A DNA stretch of 64,000 bases from Lishizhenia sp965656535 (lineage in GTDB: Bacteria; Bacteroidota; Bacteroidia; Flavobacteriales_D; Crocinitomicaceae). Position numbers and translations under genes: made by a program. Numbering within the stretch: the first letter of the stretch is position 1; each line of letters opens with the position of its first letter. Where the stretch lies: contig CBFHKX010000001.1 of assembly GCA_965656535.1 (NCBI GenBank), forward strand, positions 496,001 through 560,000, written 5' to 3'. Positions 33,913 to 42,965 of the stretch are shown here, one piece after another. The notes under the pieces were generated by a model. It was not told the origin of the DNA. It searched no databases and saw only the letters and a list, made by a program, of their open reading frames with translations.

Positions 33913-34653
33913 TTATTTCGCAAAGGCAAGTGTAAAGATACTGATTTGTAGTTGAGGTACTGCTTGGTGTAAGGTGTTTGCAATAGACTCCAGCGTTGCT
34001 CCAGTAGTAAGTACATCATCCACCAAAACGATATGCTTTCCTTTAAGCACAGAGGATTCAGATACATAAAAAAGGTCGGTTACATTGTCTATACGGTCTT
34101 GTCTATTCTTTTTGGTTTGAGAGCTGTTGTGTTTCTTTTTTTTAACGAAGTTATTAAGAATAGGTGCGGGCAAAATTTCGGAGATACCTTCTGCAAGCAC
34201 TTCACTTTGGTTGTATCCACGCGTAAATTCTTTTTTACTATGAAGAGATACAGGGATGTAATAATCGATTTTGTCGTTTAAGCTTTCTGCCTTTAATTTT
34301 TTCCCTATAAGCATACCAAGATATTTTGCGAGCTCCTTGTCGTTTTCATACTTTAATTTGTGCAACAACTTCTGCGTGTAATTTCCAGTTTCAAAAAATA
34401 ACATAGCGTAAACGTTTTTGATTTTTGCCCTTCCAAAAAAGACTTCTGCAACCCGGGAAGTTTTTAAATCTTTTTCATAAAATGTGAAGGGAAGTTCAGA
34501 TAAACATAGGAGACAAAGTTTGCTTTTTTCTATGCTATGTTCTACGCTACAAATACTACAATTATTTGGGTAGGGTAATGACAATAAACCGCTCCAATAG
34601 CTTCTGGCTCCTAGGACCAGCTTTTTGGTTGAATGGTAGATAAATTGGATCAT
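33913..34653 (-). CDS. comF: ComF-family phosphoribosyltransferase-like protein
   Basis: 246 residues. The N-terminus has two CxxC pairs (CSIC and CLLC, about residues 31-56) of the ComF zinc finger; the rest is a type I phosphoribosyltransferase fold with the PRPP loop VLVDDVLTTGAT near 208-219 and the upstream YIPVSLHSKKEFTRGYNQSE. In naturally competent bacteria ComF takes part in taking up or processing transforming DNA. No other com gene is in the window, so competence is not shown. A stretch of 420 bp without genes follows upstream. Confidence 0.88.
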   Translation of the reverse strand: MIQFIYHSTKKLVLGARSYWSGLLSLPYPNNCSICSVEHSIEKSKLCLLCLSELPFTFYEKDLKTSRVAEVFFGRAKIKNVYAMLFFETGNYTQKLLHKLKYENDKELAKYLGMLIGKKLKAESLNDKIDYYIPVSLHSKKEFTRGYNQSEVLAEGISEILPAPILNNFVKKKKHNSSQTKKNRQDRIDNVTDLFYVSESSVLKGKHIVLVDDVLTTGATLESIANTLHQAVPQLQISIFTLAFAK

Positions 34654-34915
34654 TTTTTTAATTCACATTTGACTGTTTGTAAGATAGCTTCTTTTTTATA
34701 AATATTTGATTAATAAAGTCTTAATTTTATAGAGCGCTCTTTATTTACGCATGAATTGATGTACTAGTTTGATTTAGCAGTGGTTGCAATTCTTAGCGGG
34801 CTAAGTGTGAATATCTTTTATTTTTATGTTAATAAAGTTGTTTTACACCACCGTTCAAGGGATTGGAAATCTCAATGTGGATAACCTTTCTTTTTTGTGA
34901 ATTTCTTTAATTTAT

Positions 34916-34952
34916 TTGAGGCGATTTTTTAGTAATATTTGTAACGCCTCAA
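34916..34952. promoter_or_regulatory. Inverted repeat upstream of nrdBA
   Basis: TTGAGGCG (34916-34923) and CGCCTCAA (34945-34952) are perfect 8-bp arms around a 21-base AT-rich centre that includes a near-match to the -7 box (AATATTTG). The spacing of two helical turns suits a dimeric or looped repressor. Confidence 0.4.
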
Positions 34953-35019
34953 GATTTGAATACTTTTCGAAATAAGCCACGAAAAAGAGGAAACATTAAT
35001 TTTATTGAGCGTAAAATTT

Positions 35020-35040
35020 GGCAAGCAAAAGTTGTTTGCC
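35020..35040 (+). promoter_or_regulatory. Leader hairpin of nrdB
   Basis: GGCAAGCAA, loop AAG, TTGTTTGCC: a 9-bp stem with one G-U pair, 35 bp before the ATG. It may set mRNA stability or translation. Confidence 0.4.
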
Positions 35041-35075
35041 TATTAAATTAATATTGTACTAAAAACGGTTAACAA

Positions 35076-36050
35076 ATGGCACAAACAGAACCAATTTTAG
35101 AGGAAAATAAAGACAGATTTGTCCTTTTCCCTATTCAACACGACGACATCTGGCAATTCTACAAAAGAGCAGAAGCTTCTTTTTGGACGGCAGAAGAAAT
35201 CGATTTATCTCCAGACTTAGTGGACTGGGAAAATAAATTAAATGACGATGAACGTCATTTTATAAAACACGTATTGGCATTTTTTGCTGCATCTGACGGA
35301 ATCGTAAACGAAAATCTTGCAGAAAACTTTGTAGCAGAAGTTCAATATACAGAAGCAAAGTTTTTCTATGGTAATCAAATTGCGATGGAAAACATTCATT
35401 CTGAAACTTACTCTTTACTGATAGATACTTACATTAAAGATTCTGCTGAGAAGAAGAATTTATTTAATGCCATTGAAACGATGGACTGTGTTCGTAAGAA
35501 AGCAGATTGGGCATTAAGATGGATTGATGAAGGATCTTTTGCAGAGCGTTTAATTGCGTTTGCTGCAGTTGAAGGAATTTTCTTCTCAGGATCTTTCTGC
35601 TCTATTTATTGGTTAAAGAAAAGAGGTCTAATGCCTGGATTAGCATTTTCTAATGAGTTAATCTCTCGCGATGAAGGGTTACACTGTGATTTTGCTTGTC
35701 TTTTATATAACAACCACTTAGTAAATAAATTATCGAAAGAAACTGTAACCGGAATTATCTTAGATGCAGTTGAAATCGAAAAAGAATTCATATTAGAGTC
35801 TTTACCTGTTCGTTTAATTGGAATGAATTCTGATTTAATGTCGCAATACATTGAATTTGTTGCAGACAGATTATTGTCAGAATTAGATTGCGATAAAGTC
35901 TTCAACGTTGCGAACCCATTTGACTTTATGGATATGATTTCTATCCAAGGAAAAACAAACTTCTTTGAGAAAAGAGTTGGTGAGTACCAAAAAGCCGGAG
36001 TATTAACCGGAGAAAACAGTCAATCATTCTCAGTGGATGAAGATTTTTAG
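35076..36050 (+). CDS. nrdB: Class Ia ribonucleotide reductase, small subunit
   Basis: A 324-residue R2 protein housing the diiron-tyrosyl radical. It is of the eukaryote-like type: FFAASDGIVNENL gives the first ligand Asp74; ENIHSETY gives Glu105, His108 and the likely radical Tyr112; later ligands fall in AAVEGIFFSG and SRDEGLHCDFA. The C-terminus ends QSFSVDEDF, the acidic-aromatic tail that docks on NrdA. It lies 36 bp before nrdA and is cotranscribed with it. The tyrosine is present, so this is not a radical-less variant. Confidence 0.97.
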   Translation: MAQTEPILEENKDRFVLFPIQHDDIWQFYKRAEASFWTAEEIDLSPDLVDWENKLNDDERHFIKHVLAFFAASDGIVNENLAENFVAEVQYTEAKFFYGNQIAMENIHSETYSLLIDTYIKDSAEKKNLFNAIETMDCVRKKADWALRWIDEGSFAERLIAFAAVEGIFFSGSFCSIYWLKKRGLMPGLAFSNELISRDEGLHCDFACLLYNNHLVNKLSKETVTGIILDAVEIEKEFILESLPVRLIGMNSDLMSQYIEFVADRLLSELDCDKVFNVANPFDFMDMISIQGKTNFFEKRVGEYQKAGVLTGENSQSFSVDEDF

Positions 36051-36086
36051 AGGAACCCAATTGAAAAGCCCCAAAAACAAACGCGC

Positions 36087-38447
36087 ATGTATGTATTAAA
36101 AAGAGACGGAAGAAAAGAAGCAGTTAAATTTGACAAAATTACTGCAAGAGTTATTAAGTTATGCTACGGTCTAGACCCATTAGTTTCTGCAGAAGCAGTT
36201 GCTATGAAGGTAATTGAAGGTATTTATGACGGAGTAACTACGAGTGAATTAGATAGCTTAGCTGCAGAGGTTGCAGCTGCAAAAACGATTGAACATCCAG
36301 ATTATGCTTTACTAGCATCTAGGATTTCAGTATCCAACTTGCATAAGAACACGAAGAAAACGTTTTCTGAAGCAATGGAGGATTTATATACTTATATTGA
36401 TCCTAAAACAGGTCAAAATGCATCGTTGTTGGCTGACGATGTGTATGCTGTAATTATGGAAAATAAAGATGTGCTTGATTCAAGTATTATCTACGATAGA
36501 GATTTCCGTTATGATTATTTTGGGTTTAAAACATTAGAGCGTTCTTACCTTTTGCGTTTGAAAGGAGAGATTGCAGAAAGACCACAACACATGTTAATGC
36601 GTGTTTCTGTGGGGATTCACAAAAATGACATTCAAGCAGCCATCAAAACATATAACTTAATGTCTGAAGGTTGGTTTACACATGCAACACCAACTTTATT
36701 TAACGCAGGTACACCTAAACCTCAAATGTCTTCTTGTTTCTTACTAACAATGAAAGAAGATAGTATTACAGGTATTTACGATACGCTTTCGCAAACGGCT
36801 AAAATTTCACAGTCTGCCGGAGGTATTGGTTTAGCTATTCACGATATTAGAGCAAAAGGTTCTTACATTAAAGGTACAAACGGTACCTCTAACGGAATTG
36901 TACCAATGCTTCGTGTATTTAATGATACTGCAAGATACGTAGATCAAGGAGGAGGAAAACGTAAAGGTTCTTTTGCAATGTACTTAGAGCCTTGGCATGC
37001 TGATGTATTCGATTTCTTAGAATTAAAAAAGAATCATGGTAAAGAAGAACAAAGAGCAAGAGACTTATTCTACGCACTTTGGATACCAGATTTATTTATG
37101 AAGCGTGTAGAGGAAAATGGAGATTGGACATTAATGTGTCCGCACGAATGTCCAGGCTTATCTGATACTTACGGAGAAGAATTTGAAGCACTTTATACGA
37201 AGTATGAAAAAGAAGGTAAAGGAAGAAAAACAATTAAAGCACAAGATTTATGGTTCAAAGTATTAGAATCACAAATTGAAACGGGTACGCCTTACATGCT
37301 TTATAAAGATGCAGCAAATAAAAAGTCTAACCAACAAAATTTAGGTACAATTAAGTCTTCAAACTTATGTACAGAGATTATGGAGTACACGGCTCCAGAT
37401 GAGGTTGCGGTTTGTAATTTAGCTTCGTTAGCACTTCCTAAGTATGTGGAAAATGGTGAGTTTGATCACCAAAAATTATTTGAAGTTTCATACCAAGCTG
37501 CCGTTAACTTAAATAGAATTATTGATGGAAACTTCTACCCAGTAGAAGAAGCAAGAAACTCTAATCTACGTCACAGACCAATTGGTTTAGGTGTTCAAGG
37601 TTTGGCTGATACTTTTATCATGATGCGTTTGCCTTTTGATTCTGACGAAGCGAAAAAATTAAATGCAGAGATCTTTGAAACGATTTATTATGCTGCAATG
37701 ACAGCTTCTAAAGATTTGGCTAAAGTAGAAGGTCCATACGAAACAATAGAGGGTTCTCCTGTTTCTAAAGGAATTTTCCAATTCGATATGTGGGGAGTAA
37801 CTCCTTCTGATAGATGGGAGTGGGATGTATTGAAAGAAGAAGTGAAAGAGCACGGTGTACGTAACTCATTGTTGCTTGCTCCAATGCCTACAGCTTCTAC
37901 AGCGCAAATATTAGGGAATAACGAATGTTTTGAACCTTATACTTCAAATATTTATACAAGAAGAGTACTCTCAGGAGAATTTATTATCGTAAATAAACAC
38001 CTACTTAGAGATTTAGTAAAAGAAGGATTGTGGAACAACGAAATGCGTCAGAAATTAATGGCTGCCAACGGTTCTATTCAAAATATTAATGAAATTCCAC
38101 AAGAGCTTAAAGATCTATACAAAACGGCTTGGGAAATTTCTCAAAAAGCAATTATAGAACAAGCAGCAGATAGAGGAGCGTATATTTGTCAGTCTCAATC
38201 TCTGAACATCTTTATGGAGAATGCAAACTTTGGTAAGTTAACTTCAATGCACTTCTACGGATGGAAAAAAGGATTAAAAACTGGAATGTATTACCTAAGA
38301 ACAAAAGCAGCAACAGATGCAATTAAGTTTACGGTAGACAAAACAGTTACACAACAAAATATTAAAGCAAAGACGGAAGAAGAAAGACAAGCAGAGATTG
38401 CTTGCTCAATTGATGATCCAGATAACTGCGAAATGTGTTCTGGGTAA
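36087..38447 (+). CDS. nrdA: Class Ia ribonucleotide reductase, large subunit
   Basis: 786 residues reducing ribonucleoside diphosphates. An N-terminal ATP-cone (about 1-95, MYVLKRDGRKEAVKFDKI) suggests dATP feedback. Active-site pieces: MSSCFLLTM (first redox Cys), SNLCTEIMEY (thiyl radical Cys with the following Glu) and AVCNLASLALP (second redox Cys); ASTAQILGNNECFEP is typical of the family. The C-terminal shuttle pair is CEMC in the last five residues. Two terminators follow. Expression probably depends on the elements in the long leader before nrdB. Confidence 0.98.
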   Translation: MYVLKRDGRKEAVKFDKITARVIKLCYGLDPLVSAEAVAMKVIEGIYDGVTTSELDSLAAEVAAAKTIEHPDYALLASRISVSNLHKNTKKTFSEAMEDLYTYIDPKTGQNASLLADDVYAVIMENKDVLDSSIIYDRDFRYDYFGFKTLERSYLLRLKGEIAERPQHMLMRVSVGIHKNDIQAAIKTYNLMSEGWFTHATPTLFNAGTPKPQMSSCFLLTMKEDSITGIYDTLSQTAKISQSAGGIGLAIHDIRAKGSYIKGTNGTSNGIVPMLRVFNDTARYVDQGGGKRKGSFAMYLEPWHADVFDFLELKKNHGKEEQRARDLFYALWIPDLFMKRVEENGDWTLMCPHECPGLSDTYGEEFEALYTKYEKEGKGRKTIKAQDLWFKVLESQIETGTPYMLYKDAANKKSNQQNLGTIKSSNLCTEIMEYTAPDEVAVCNLASLALPKYVENGEFDHQKLFEVSYQAAVNLNRIIDGNFYPVEEARNSNLRHRPIGLGVQGLADTFIMMRLPFDSDEAKKLNAEIFETIYYAAMTASKDLAKVEGPYETIEGSPVSKGIFQFDMWGVTPSDRWEWDVLKEEVKEHGVRNSLLLAPMPTASTAQILGNNECFEPYTSNIYTRRVLSGEFIIVNKHLLRDLVKEGLWNNEMRQKLMAANGSIQNINEIPQELKDLYKTAWEISQKAIIEQAADRGAYICQSQSLNIFMENANFGKLTSMHFYGWKKGLKTGMYYLRTKAATDAIKFTVDKTVTQQNIKAKTEEERQAEIACSIDDPDNCEMCSG

Positions 38448-38542
38448 GATTTACTCGAGCTCAAAGAAAGTAAAGTTCAGCAATAATAAACTTAATGTTG
38501 GATGCTGTGGCTAATAATTGTGCCGTTTTTATTACCACAACC

Positions 38543-38574
38543 AAAATGTCTCGTTATTACGAGACATTTTTTTT
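38543..38574 (+). terminator. Terminator of nrdBA
   Basis: Perfect 11-bp stem AAAATGTCTCG / CGAGACATTTT, loop TTATTA, then an eight-base T-run. Confidence 0.92.
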
Positions 38575-38576
38575 GG

Positions 38577-38613
38577 CAAAAAAAAGAGGGAAACACAACA
38601 TGCATTTCCCTCT
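38577..38613 (-). terminator. Terminator of the fasciclin gene
   Basis: Perfect 9-bp stem AGAGGGAAA / TTTCCCTCT with an 11-base loop, followed on the minus strand by a T-run. It stands back to back with the nrdA terminator. Confidence 0.88.
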
Positions 38614-38634
38614 AAAAACCAATTTATTTACAAT

Positions 38635-39207
38635 CTACGGCAAAAGAACTGTATCAATTACATGAATCACTCCATTCGATTGATTTACATCAGCGATAGT
38701 AACCATTGCCTTGTTACCATTAGCATCACTCACGTATACATTTCCGTTTTCGGTTCTAAAAGCAAGTAGAGAACCGTTTACAGTTTTCATTTCAACTTTT
38801 CCACCATTTTTCTTGATTGCTTTCAAAACGTCTTTTGCATTAAACTTTCCGGCTAAAACGTGATAAGTTAATATTCCGGTTAGTGTACTCTTGTTTTCTG
38901 GCTTTACAAGAGTTTCAACCGTTCCTTCAGGTAACTTATTAAACGCACTATTCGTTGGAGCAAACACGGTAAATGGTCCGTCAGACATTAAGGTTTCTAC
39001 CAAACCAGCAGCTTTAACGGCTGTAACTAATGTTGTATGCTCTTTTGAATTAATGGCATTTTCTACAATATTTTTGCTGGGATACATTTCGGCACCGCCA
39101 ACCATTACTGTTTTTTCTTTCTGATTTGTTGCTTGAGCAAAACTATTATTACTAAAAACTACAGCAATTGCAATTGCTCCTAAAATCGATACTTTTCTTA
39201 AATTCAT
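38635..39207 (-). CDS. Secreted fasciclin (FAS1) domain protein
   Basis: 190 residues: signal peptide (1-25, ending NSFAQ), then one FAS1 domain (about 45-190) with TLVTAVKAAGLVETL, GPFTVFAPTNSAFNKLP (H1-type motif), LTYHVLAGKFNAKD and the closing NGVIHVIDTVLLP. FAS1 domains mediate cell adhesion or binding to surface polymers; in bacteria the exact partner is usually unknown. There is no T9SS or lipid anchor, so the protein is periplasmic or released. Single gene. Confidence 0.93.
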   Translation of the reverse strand: MNLRKVSILGAIAIAVVFSNNSFAQATNQKEKTVMVGGAEMYPSKNIVENAINSKEHTTLVTAVKAAGLVETLMSDGPFTVFAPTNSAFNKLPEGTVETLVKPENKSTLTGILTYHVLAGKFNAKDVLKAIKKNGGKVEMKTVNGSLLAFRTENGNVYVSDANGNKAMVTIADVNQSNGVIHVIDTVLLP

Positions 39208-39264
39208 CTTTATTATTTTTACGTTTGCATTACCTACGCAGATAAATTCACCTTGGATTTAACA

Positions 39265-39292
39265 TAAAAAAAGACGATTATTAAATCGTCTT
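39265..39292 (-). terminator. Terminator of the DUF547 gene
   Basis: Stem AAGACGATT / AATCGTCTT with loop ATTA; the minus strand continues into seven T. It lies 26 bp after the end of the interrupted gene. Confidence 0.85.
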
Positions 39293-39317
39293 ATATTTTA
39301 ATTAAGTGTAGCGAATA

Positions 39318-40199
39318 TTACTGCTCGTTTAAGTTCCAATCGTATGATTTATAGGTTATTTTAGTACCCTCGTCAATTTTCAGACTGCTAAATTGATTAA
39401 TGTAATTCCTAACTGTTTTTGCTTCTTTTGTAAAATCGCCAGAATACCATTTGAACAGAGAAGAAACTTCAACTTTACTTTCAGTAATTGTATTTTTTGT
39501 TTTGTCATTTATAAAGTAACGCATTTGCTCTGTCATTTGTACTTCTAATTTTTCAGGTGTATAGGCTTCGTTTCTTAAGGGCGGACAAGATACAGATGCA
39601 CAATTTACAACTGCATGTATGCGCGCATCTGGAAATTCATCTCTTAAAATTCCATGTTCTATATTATTTAAATCGTAGGTATTACTACCCAGATTAATAA
39701 ACTTAATATCCCATGGAGTATTAACCTTTTAAATAGATCCCCCTAATTCTTTAATTGTTTTTACAGGGTAATTATCTACAATTAATTTAACAGTAAAGGC
39801 ATTGTAGGCATTAATCCAATATGCTTTTGCCTCATTTTTGGTCCATAAATTTGTTGGATGATTTGCAGAAAGTTGTCTTAGGTAGGTGTTGAGTAATACT
39901 GTATCTTTCAAAAACCCTTTGTAATTTACAAAACCTGTATTATTCACATGCGTTTTAAGTAATGTATCCCAAATAGAATGAGAATGAAAGTTAGGTGCGT
40001 TATCTTCTTCTAGAGTATTCACTGCTTCTTCGTCTACTAAAGTATCTGATGCGTATTCAGTTGTCTCTTCAGTTACTGCTGGTTCTGTATAGGTAGGAAC
40101 AGTAACATTGTTTCTATTCATACATGCAGTTGATAAAAACAGGAATATTATTAAACCAAAGCTAGTAGGTACACGTATATATTTTATTTTTGTTTTCAT
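39318..40199 (-). pseudogene. DUF547 lipoprotein gene interrupted by one in-frame stop
   Basis: The frame opened at 40199 codes for a lipoprotein (lipobox LSTAC) entering a DUF547 domain with WINAYNAFTVKLIVDNYP, and stops at a TAA at 39729-39731. The same frame then continues without shift: KVNTPWDIKFINLGSNTYDL, EHGILRDEFPDARIHAVV, NCASVSCPPLRNEAY and on to NLNEQ at 39318. Together the halves make a normal protein of 293 codons missing one residue. So a single nonsense change splits the gene. Either a recent pseudogene, a read-through stop, or a sequencing error. Divergent from the glycosyltransferase with only 15 bp between starts. Confidence 0.88.
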
Positions 40200-40214
40200 A
40201 AACTATTTATTCAT

Positions 40215-40913
40215 TTGAAGTTATCTATTATTATACCTACGCTAAATGAGGAAGCGCAGATTGGATTGTTATTAGACTTTCTATCGCCTAAAATAAACCC
40301 TTCTTTAGAAGTTCTTATTGTAGACGGAGGAAGTGAAGATAAGACGATTGATGTAATAAACCATTACAAAAAGGTAAAATTAATCCAAACTGAGCAGGCA
40401 TCTAGAGCGGTTCAATTAAATTGTGGTGCACAAGCAGCAACTGGCGATATACTATACTTTATACATGCAGATGTGCAACCCTTAAGCTCTTTTGTAGAAG
40501 ATATTGACAAGGCTATTTATAAAGGTGTAGATTTTGGATGCTATCGGTTTCAGTTTGATAAGAAAACACCTATGTTGCAATTCAATGCTTGGTGGACCCG
40601 ATTTAACTTTATGTTTTGTAGAGGTGGAGATCAAACATTATTTATTAAGCGAGATGCGTTTTTTAAACTTGGAGGATTTAACGAAACCTATTGCATAATG
40701 GAAGATTTTGAATTTATAAATCGAGCCAGAAAAACATTGAAGTTTTATATCATACCCAAAAATGTTATAGTTTCTACGCGCAAGTACGATAAAAACTCCT
40801 ATTTCAAAGTAAATATGATCAACCTCTGGAGCTACTGGTTGTTTATGTTTGGAGCAGCACCAAAGCGTATAAAAAAGTTTTATAAACGCAACCTAACGAT
40901 GGATTACGAGTAG
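40215..40913 (+). CDS. Family 2 glycosyltransferase (TIGR04283-like)
   Basis: 232 residues of a GT-A glycosyltransferase: LSIIIPTLNEEAQIG at the start, VDGGSEDKT, the DxD-like FIHADVQP near 93-96, and CIMEDFEF with the catalytic-region acidic residues near 170. The family called TIGR04283 is linked to arsenosugar biosynthesis in some bacteria, but no arsenic gene is near, so the substrate is open. The start is TTG at 40215; no ATG gives the conserved first strand. Its promoter must overlap the start of the divergent DUF547 gene. Confidence 0.85.
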   Translation: MKLSIIIPTLNEEAQIGLLLDFLSPKINPSLEVLIVDGGSEDKTIDVINHYKKVKLIQTEQASRAVQLNCGAQAATGDILYFIHADVQPLSSFVEDIDKAIYKGVDFGCYRFQFDKKTPMLQFNAWWTRFNFMFCRGGDQTLFIKRDAFFKLGGFNETYCIMEDFEFINRARKTLKFYIIPKNVIVSTRKYDKNSYFKVNMINLWSYWLFMFGAAPKRIKKFYKRNLTMDYE

Positions 40914-41020
40914 GTAATTCATTTTGTTTACTACAAATTATGTACGTTAGATACTTGCCTGTAATAGATTAAAACAGTTATCTTTCAAATTAATTAACGC
41001 ATCTACGAAAAATTCACTTT

Positions 41021-42100
41021 ATGAACACCACTATTTATGCTGGTTTACTACTCTTGGCAATAACTGCTTGTCAGTCTTCCCAAACAGACACAGAACCCCC
41101 TGTAAAATCTCAACCTTTAAAAGAAAATCCAATGCAAGAATCTCTGCTAAAGAATTACAAAGGATATCCCGTAGTATTTTACAACGTTGAAAATTTATTT
41201 GACACAGAAAATGATCCAAGAAAAAAAGACGATGATTTTACACCGTCTGGATACAAAGAGTGGGATGAGGTAAGGTATTTGGATAAGTTAGAAAAACTGG
41301 CAGAAGCTATAACGCTTGCGGATGATAAAAATCCAATTTTTATTGGATTAGCGGAAGTAGAAAATATGAAAACCCTACGGGATTTATCAAATACCGGTAA
41401 ACTTAGAGAAACAAAATACAATGTTGCTCATTTTGAGTCCTCTGATATGAGAGGAATAGACTGTGGTTTACTTTTTGACATTGAACGATTTAAGTTAAAA
41501 AAGAAGAAAAAGTTTAAAATAGACTTTACTTGGAATCGCGATATTACTACTAGAGATATACTCTATGTATATGGAGAATTAATGAACCAAAAAAACATTC
41601 ACATTTTTGTTAATCATTGGAGTTCGAGAAGAGAAGGAAAAGAAGAAACAGAAAAGAAAAGAACTACGGCTGCTCAAGTTTTGCGAAAAGAAGTAGATAA
41701 GATCTTGCTTAAAGAGCCAAATGCGAATATTTTAATTATGGGAGATTTTAATGATCATCCAACTGATAAGTCTGTAAATCAAGTACTATCTGCAAAAGCA
41801 GTCAACGATATAAAAGAAGGAGATTTAATTAATTTACTTTGGGAAGAACATGCTGACGGAGAAGGTACACATAATTATAGAAGAGAGTGGGATGTATTGG
41901 ATCAGATGATTGTTTCACAAAGTTTTTTTAAGAATCAGAATGGAATTGGAATAGAGAAAAATAATGCATTTATTATTCGAGATGACCGGTTGATATTCAC
42001 ATATCCCGATGGAGGTCAAAAGCCGAGTGCTACTTATGGTGGACCAAAATATTATGGAGGATACTCAGATCATTTACCTGTTTATTTAAAACTAAAGTAG
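41021..42100 (+). CDS. Endonuclease/exonuclease/phosphatase family lipoprotein
   Basis: 359 residues with lipobox LAITAC (Cys near 17). The mature part is an EEP-fold hydrolase: VVFYNVENLFDTENDP, GLAEVENMKTL with the metal-binding Glu, VNHWSSRREG, ILIMGDFNDHP (catalytic Asp-x-Asn) and the final GGYSDHLPVYLKL with the catalytic His. Being exported and lipid-anchored it probably degrades extracellular DNA, nucleotides or phosphoesters. It ends three bases before the PPK2 start, so they form an operon, hinting at phosphate metabolism. Confidence 0.9.
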   Translation: MNTTIYAGLLLLAITACQSSQTDTEPPVKSQPLKENPMQESLLKNYKGYPVVFYNVENLFDTENDPRKKDDDFTPSGYKEWDEVRYLDKLEKLAEAITLADDKNPIFIGLAEVENMKTLRDLSNTGKLRETKYNVAHFESSDMRGIDCGLLFDIERFKLKKKKKFKIDFTWNRDITTRDILYVYGELMNQKNIHIFVNHWSSRREGKEETEKKRTTAAQVLRKEVDKILLKEPNANILIMGDFNDHPTDKSVNQVLSAKAVNDIKEGDLINLLWEEHADGEGTHNYRREWDVLDQMIVSQSFFKNQNGIGIEKNNAFIIRDDRLIFTYPDGGQKPSATYGGPKYYGGYSDHLPVYLKLK

Positions 42101-42103
42101 GCC

Positions 42104-42859
42104 ATGAAAATCAACTTGAAAGAACAAAATACTAAAGAGCCAAAAGGTTGGGATAAAGAAGAGGTAAAAGAAGAAAACAAAGCGCTGCTCCAACAGATTT
42201 ATACTTTACAAAGAAAATTATATGCAGAAGGAAAACGATCATTGCTAATCGTAATGCAAGGGATGGATGCAGCTGGAAAAGATGGCTTAACCAGAAATTT
42301 GTTTGCTTTGGCTTCTCCGGCTTGGACAGAAGTTCAGTCGTTTAAAAAACCAACCGAAAGGGAAAGTGCACACCATTACCTTTGGAGAATAAGTAAAGCA
42401 CTTCCTAAAAGAGGAAATATTGGTGTATTTAACAGATCACATTACGAAGATATACTCGTACCTAGTGTCTACGGATACATTGATAAGAAAGCCATTCAAA
42501 AGCGTTATGAGCAAATCAATAATTTTGAAAAATTGTTGGTAGAAGAAGGCACGGAAGTTCTAAAGTTTTACCTGAATGTAAGTTTCGAAAAGCAAGAAGA
42601 AAAATTAATAGAAAGAACAAAGAATCCGAGTAAATTTTGGAAACATTCTGACGGAGATTGGGAGACGCGTGAATATTGGGACGACTTTATGAAGGTATAC
42701 GAATCTATTTTTGATAAATGCGATACAGTTCCTTGGCACATCATACCCAGTGATAAGAATTGGGTTAAACTCAATGTTGCTGCAAAACTTGTGTTGAAGA
42801 AATTAAAAGAAATGGATCCTAAACTTCCTAAACTTGACTCACAGCGGTTCAATAAATAA
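42104..42859 (+). CDS. ppk2: Polyphosphate kinase 2 family protein
   Basis: 251 residues, one PPK2 domain, transferring phosphate between polyphosphate and nucleotides. Walker A GMDAAGKDG at residues 53-61, Walker B-type FNRSHYEDIL near 108-117, lid region ERTKNPSKFWKHSDGDW near 168-184 and WHIIPSDKNW. Single-domain PPK2 enzymes mostly make ATP or GTP from (A/G)DP and polyphosphate; whether it prefers NMP (class II) or also uses both (class III) cannot be read with certainty. Cotranscribed with an exported phosphoesterase-like gene. Confidence 0.93.
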   Translation: MKINLKEQNTKEPKGWDKEEVKEENKALLQQIYTLQRKLYAEGKRSLLIVMQGMDAAGKDGLTRNLFALASPAWTEVQSFKKPTERESAHHYLWRISKALPKRGNIGVFNRSHYEDILVPSVYGYIDKKAIQKRYEQINNFEKLLVEEGTEVLKFYLNVSFEKQEEKLIERTKNPSKFWKHSDGDWETREYWDDFMKVYESIFDKCDTVPWHIIPSDKNWVKLNVAAKLVLKKLKEMDPKLPKLDSQRFNK

Positions 42860-42914
42860 GTATTTTATTTAAAGTAAAATAGCATACAAAATCAGTCTTC
42901 AAATTATACGGAAC

Positions 42915-42951
42915 AAAAAAAAGAGCGCTAAGAAATTAGCGCTCTTTTTTT
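42915..42951. terminator. Bidirectional terminator with GAAA tetraloop
   Basis: At least 17-bp arms (AAAAGAGCGCTAA inner part, TTAGCGCTCTTTT) closed by GAAA, a GNRA tetraloop, with T-runs on both strands. Serves PPK2 on one side and the beta-helix lipoprotein on the other. Confidence 0.93.
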
Positions 42952-42965
42952 GAATTAAATAGTGA

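Larger units (their letters stand above)
34654..35075. other. Long non-coding region before nrdB
   Basis: 422 bp without a gene. It contains an inverted repeat at 34916-34952 and a leader hairpin at 35020-35040, both described separately. No exact TANNTTTG box and no classical NrdR box pair was found. Confidence 0.5.
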
